Shown: positions 54,265-56,538 of the stretch, piece after piece
Layout: every line of letters begins with the position of its first letter
How positions within the stretch are numbered: the stretch's first letter is position 1
Assembly: GCA_003560595.1 (NCBI GenBank)
Contig: PWKY01000004.1
Coordinates: 1-56,538, forward strand
Direction: 5' to 3'
Length of the DNA: 56,538 nucleotides
DNA from: Thermoplasmata archaeon
GTDB lineage: Archaea; Thermoplasmatota; Thermoplasmata; Halarchaeoplasmatales; Halarchaeoplasmataceae
Translations under genes and position numbers: made by a program
The notes under the pieces: model-generated
The model's input: only the letters and a program-made list of their open reading frames with translations
What the model was told of the DNA's origin: nothing
Database searches by the model: none

Positions 54265-55563
54265 GTGTCTTCAAACTTATTTACTAGGTCACTGGATGAA
54301 AATATCTTTTCTTATGTTGAACGCTTTCCATATATCATTAGTAAAATATTTATATCTCAGCCTCCTTCTATCTATCCCATGAGTGAAATCACTTTCGGCA
54401 TCTGTGGGAATTTAGATCATCACTCGACTGATCCCGATGATAATCCTTTTACTGCCCTAAAAAAGGATAGGGTAAAGGAATCGATATTAAAGTTGAACAG
54501 ATGTCCTGTGGAAGAAGAAACTCTTTTCTCAGAGTACGGCGATATAGAACAAGATATCAATAAGTTGATCAGGCTCGGTGCTCTGCGTATAAAAGATGGA
54601 AAGGTGCATGTGAATTTTACATTTCTGGATGAGATGGATAATAGACTGATTTTTGAGATATGCGAAGATCACACCGGGTACTTAGTAGAGAAGCTCCTCT
54701 CCAAAAAGGATGACATCTATAACATACTATCTAGATATGAAAATCAAAGGGTTGAAAAAGATAAACTAGCCTTCTTTATAATCGGGTGCTACTTCTTGGA
54801 TTGGGGCTCTTTGACCATGTTTAGAAGATGGGGTATCGCTGACAATTTAAAACCTCAAGCCGGCGGAAATGAATATACTCTGTGGGGTGAGAAGCAGGAT
54901 ACCGGCATGTTGAAAGAGATATACTGGGGAGGCCACATGATACCTGATATAGACTATATATTCCACACCTTTGGAGATCATCATACTTATACCAAGAGAG
55001 AAACTCTACCCGATATACTACACGTATTCCACGATTTTGATCTTCCTGGCGGGAAAGAATATAGATCTTTACTCTTCGATAAGAGGAAGGAACTCGCCTT
55101 AGAGCTCGGTGATATAATCAACGAAATCGGTAAAGATGGCAGTAGTGTAGAATATATGAGTGAATTTTCATGCTCTGAAGATCACCTCTCATTTTTGATG
55201 AAGATGGGTTACATCGAAGAGGAACACGGTATGTACTATCTGTCCATACCTTATTTTACTGAAGATGATCTCAAGATGATAGAAGATTGTATCACCCCCT
55301 TGATACCTATTTTGAAAGAATGGCTCGAAGAGAGCTTGGATAAATTGAAGTTGGACCTAGAAGATACAAGGCCTATGAAAAACGGAGTTCCGTTCGATGA
55401 ATTCTTCATCCAGGTTTGGCATATCATCTTTGGTTCGGTTAACAAAGAACTTGCCAGGCAAGGTTTGATATATGATACATATTCAGATGATTCAAAATAT
55501 AATGGATATCTACCGGCTATAGCTAAAAAGGAATTGATGGGTGCCCTTGAAAAGATCGTGTGA
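54265..55563 (+). CDS. Unknown 432-residue protein coupled to DUF354
   Basis: No family recognised. The start is GTG, 2 nt after the DUF354 stop. The chain looks soluble and helical, with winged-helix-like pieces at about 75-115 (SEYGDIEQDINKLIRLGALRIKDGKVHVNF) and about 290-325 (FSCSEDHLSFLMKMGYIEEEHGMYYLSIPYF). The middle is rich in aromatic residues, His and Asp (IYWGGHMIPDIDYIFHTFGDHHTYTK), which could hold a metal. Close coupling suggests that it works with DUF354, as a regulator or partner. Codon use resembles that of its neighbour. Confidence 0.65.
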   Translation: MSSNLFTRSLDENIFSYVERFPYIISKIFISQPPSIYPMSEITFGICGNLDHHSTDPDDNPFTALKKDRVKESILKLNRCPVEEETLFSEYGDIEQDINKLIRLGALRIKDGKVHVNFTFLDEMDNRLIFEICEDHTGYLVEKLLSKKDDIYNILSRYENQRVEKDKLAFFIIGCYFLDWGSLTMFRRWGIADNLKPQAGGNEYTLWGEKQDTGMLKEIYWGGHMIPDIDYIFHTFGDHHTYTKRETLPDILHVFHDFDLPGGKEYRSLLFDKRKELALELGDIINEIGKDGSSVEYMSEFSCSEDHLSFLMKMGYIEEEHGMYYLSIPYFTEDDLKMIEDCITPLIPILKEWLEESLDKLKLDLEDTRPMKNGVPFDEFFIQVWHIIFGSVNKELARQGLIYDTYSDDSKYNGYLPAIAKKELMGALEKIV

Positions 55564-55599
55564 TCTAGGAACACTATCCTTCGATATCACAAGTGTTGA

Positions 55600-56343
55600 T
55601 TATTTTATCGCCACAGCCACCAACCTTTCTGCTTCCTGGTCGTAAGCTTTTCCATATAGATCTCCATATATCTCCACAGAGGTAAAACCCGCCTTTTTCA
55701 GCATCCTCATCATCTCTTCCTTCGAATACAGTTTATAGATAAATTTGTGCTCCTTCACCACTCCATTTTTTATTAGTATCCAGTTGCTATCAAGATACTC
55801 CCCGTTATCTTTTAAGACCCGCTCTTCGAGAAAAAAACCATCGTCTATCCTACCCCAGTCCCTTTCTGTATATATACGTTCCATCACTTCTTTTCCCATC
55901 ACGTCTATGAGTACTATACCTTCTTTTTTCAAAGACCTGTGAACATTTTTTAGCACCTGATGATCATCATGTTCACTCTCAAAGTATCCGAATGAGGACC
56001 AGAAGTTGATCACCGCATCGTAATGATCCTCTCTTACAAAATCCCTCATGTCTGCGGTAACGAATTCAACTCTCAGCCCCTCTTCTTCAGCTCTCTTGGA
56101 TGCCTCTTCGATGTAAGCTTCAGACAGGTCCAAACCGGTAACATCGTAACCCCTTCTAGCCAATTCCAAAGAGTGTCTGCCTATACCACAGGCCAGATCG
56201 AGTATCTTCTCTCCTTCTCGAAGATCCAGTAGATGGATGAATCGTTCCACCTGTTGACCAGTAGACCGAAGCCTCTCTTTGGGAAACAGAATCGGTCTGT
56301 ACTCCTCCCAGAACCATTTATCCTCGAACCATTCTTTTTTAGA
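55600..56343 (-). CDS. Class I SAM-dependent methyltransferase
   Basis: SAM-binding motif I is EKILDLACGIGRHSLELARRG, followed by VTGLDLSEAYIEEA (acidic loop), VEFVTADMRDF and the motif IV region YDAVINFWSSFGYF. The C-terminal part (MLKKAGFTSVEIYGDLYGKAY) is that of small-molecule methyltransferases. I set the start at the ATG at 56343: a perfect GGTGAT lies seven nt ahead, whereas the TTG at 56367 has nothing. The substrate is not readable. It is convergent with the unknown gene and divergent from the lipoprotein gene. Confidence 0.87.
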   Translation of the reverse strand, partial: SKKEWFEDKWFWEEYRPILFPKERLRSTGQQVERFIHLLDLREGEKILDLACGIGRHSLELARRGYDVTGLDLSEAYIEEASKRAEEEGLRVEFVTADMRDFVREDHYDAVINFWSSFGYFESEHDDHQVLKNVHRSLKKEGIVLIDVMGKEVMERIYTERDWGRIDDGFFLEERVLKDNGEYLDSNWILIKNGVVKEHKFIYKLYSKEEMMRMLKKAGFTSVEIYGDLYGKAYDQEAERLVAVAIK

Positions 56344-56451
56344 CATCTCGATCACCAGCATGAACAAGGTATTTGTAATTATTCGATCGATCTGAGTGTG
56401 GATAAGTTTAAAATATCAGATATGCTTAGTAAAGCATAACGAGGAAATAAC

Positions 56452-56538
56452 ATGAAGAAAGACGGTCGAATAAAATATGTATCTTTAGTTCTTGTTACGA
56501 TACTTCTGTTAAGCGTAGTTCTTACAGGTTGTGTAGAA
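56452..56538 (+). CDS. Lipoprotein, N-terminal part only
   Basis: The 29 visible codons give a basic start (MKKDGRIKY), a hydrophobic core and a lipobox (LSVVLTGCVE), so a lipid-anchored exported protein begins here and runs off the window. GAGG at 56441-56444 is its ribosome site and gtttaaaata (56406-56415) a likely TATA box. Nothing can be said of its function. Confidence 0.75.
   Translation, partial: MKKDGRIKYVSLVLVTILLLSVVLTGCVE

Noticed and set aside
24451-55563. Antibiotic or lasso-peptide cluster because of the asparagine-synthetase-like gene
   Set aside because: There is no precursor peptide, protease or other peptide-modifying gene near it; the setting is wholly glycan-related.
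1-56538. General reassignment of TAG to an amino acid
   Set aside because: TAG ends several intact genes at the expected length (ATPase 17226, GT-C paralogue 41335, nitroreductase 28797, GT4 43951, transposase 1515), so it works as a stop. No pyl genes are in the window.

Overview
The window reads as archaeal chromosome. The clues are TATA boxes about 25-30 nt ahead of many start codons with no leader, mixed with GGAG/GGTGAT ribosome sites inside gene clusters, DUF354 and DUF234-ATPase families, archaeal-type lipoproteins, and large acidic surface proteins with one C-terminal membrane anchor. The phylum cannot be fixed from the sequence. A euryarchaeal or Thermoplasmatota-like lineage from an anoxic or saline habitat is my guess. 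I saw no rRNA, tRNA or CRISPR array.

Region 1 (1-5.4 kb) is an accessory patch: the 3' part of an IS1182-like transposase, a small GLUG-repeat surface protein fused onto the stump of an ABC-F ATPase gene, a RelE-type toxin-antitoxin pair, a small orphan ORF, and a winged-helix regulator paired with a DUF3467-like protein. Region 2 (5.4-24.3 kb) holds surface proteins and mobile ATPases: a 2845-residue GLUG/beta-helix/InlB-B-repeat protein, a lipoprotein, two intact AAA ATPases of the AAA_14/DUF4143 and DUF234 types, each next to the decayed tail of a further ATPase (a 156-bp duplicated segment), a Cys-rich protein, a PQQ-propeller surface protein broken by one amber codon, a Nudix-GrpB fusion, and a RibD-type reductase.

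Region 3 (24.4-55.6 kb) is a long, AT-rich surface-glycan island. It carries an acetyltransferase, an asparagine-synthetase-like enzyme lacking its glutaminase Cys, two flippases, a nitroreductase, a polysaccharide pyruvyltransferase, five GT4 glycosyltransferase genes (one a double-domain fusion), a DUF354 protein, two sulfotransferases (one with an in-frame amber), three paralogous GT-C-like membrane proteins, four alkaline-phosphatase-superfamily enzymes without the formylglycine sulfatase motif, and an alpha/alpha-barrel protein. Strand switches are frequent and many genes have their own leaderless promoter, so the island looks assembled gene by gene. Together these genes could build, decorate (sulfate, acetyl, pyruvyl, perhaps a phosphodiester) and export a cell-surface glycan or an N-glycan on proteins like those of region 2. 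The window closes with a SAM methyltransferase and the start of a lipoprotein gene.

The items most worth following are the two in-frame TAG codons, the family of three GT-C-like proteins, the atypical 'sulfatases' beside sulfotransferases, the duplicated ATPase tails, and the tandem palindromes ahead of the DUF234 ATPase.
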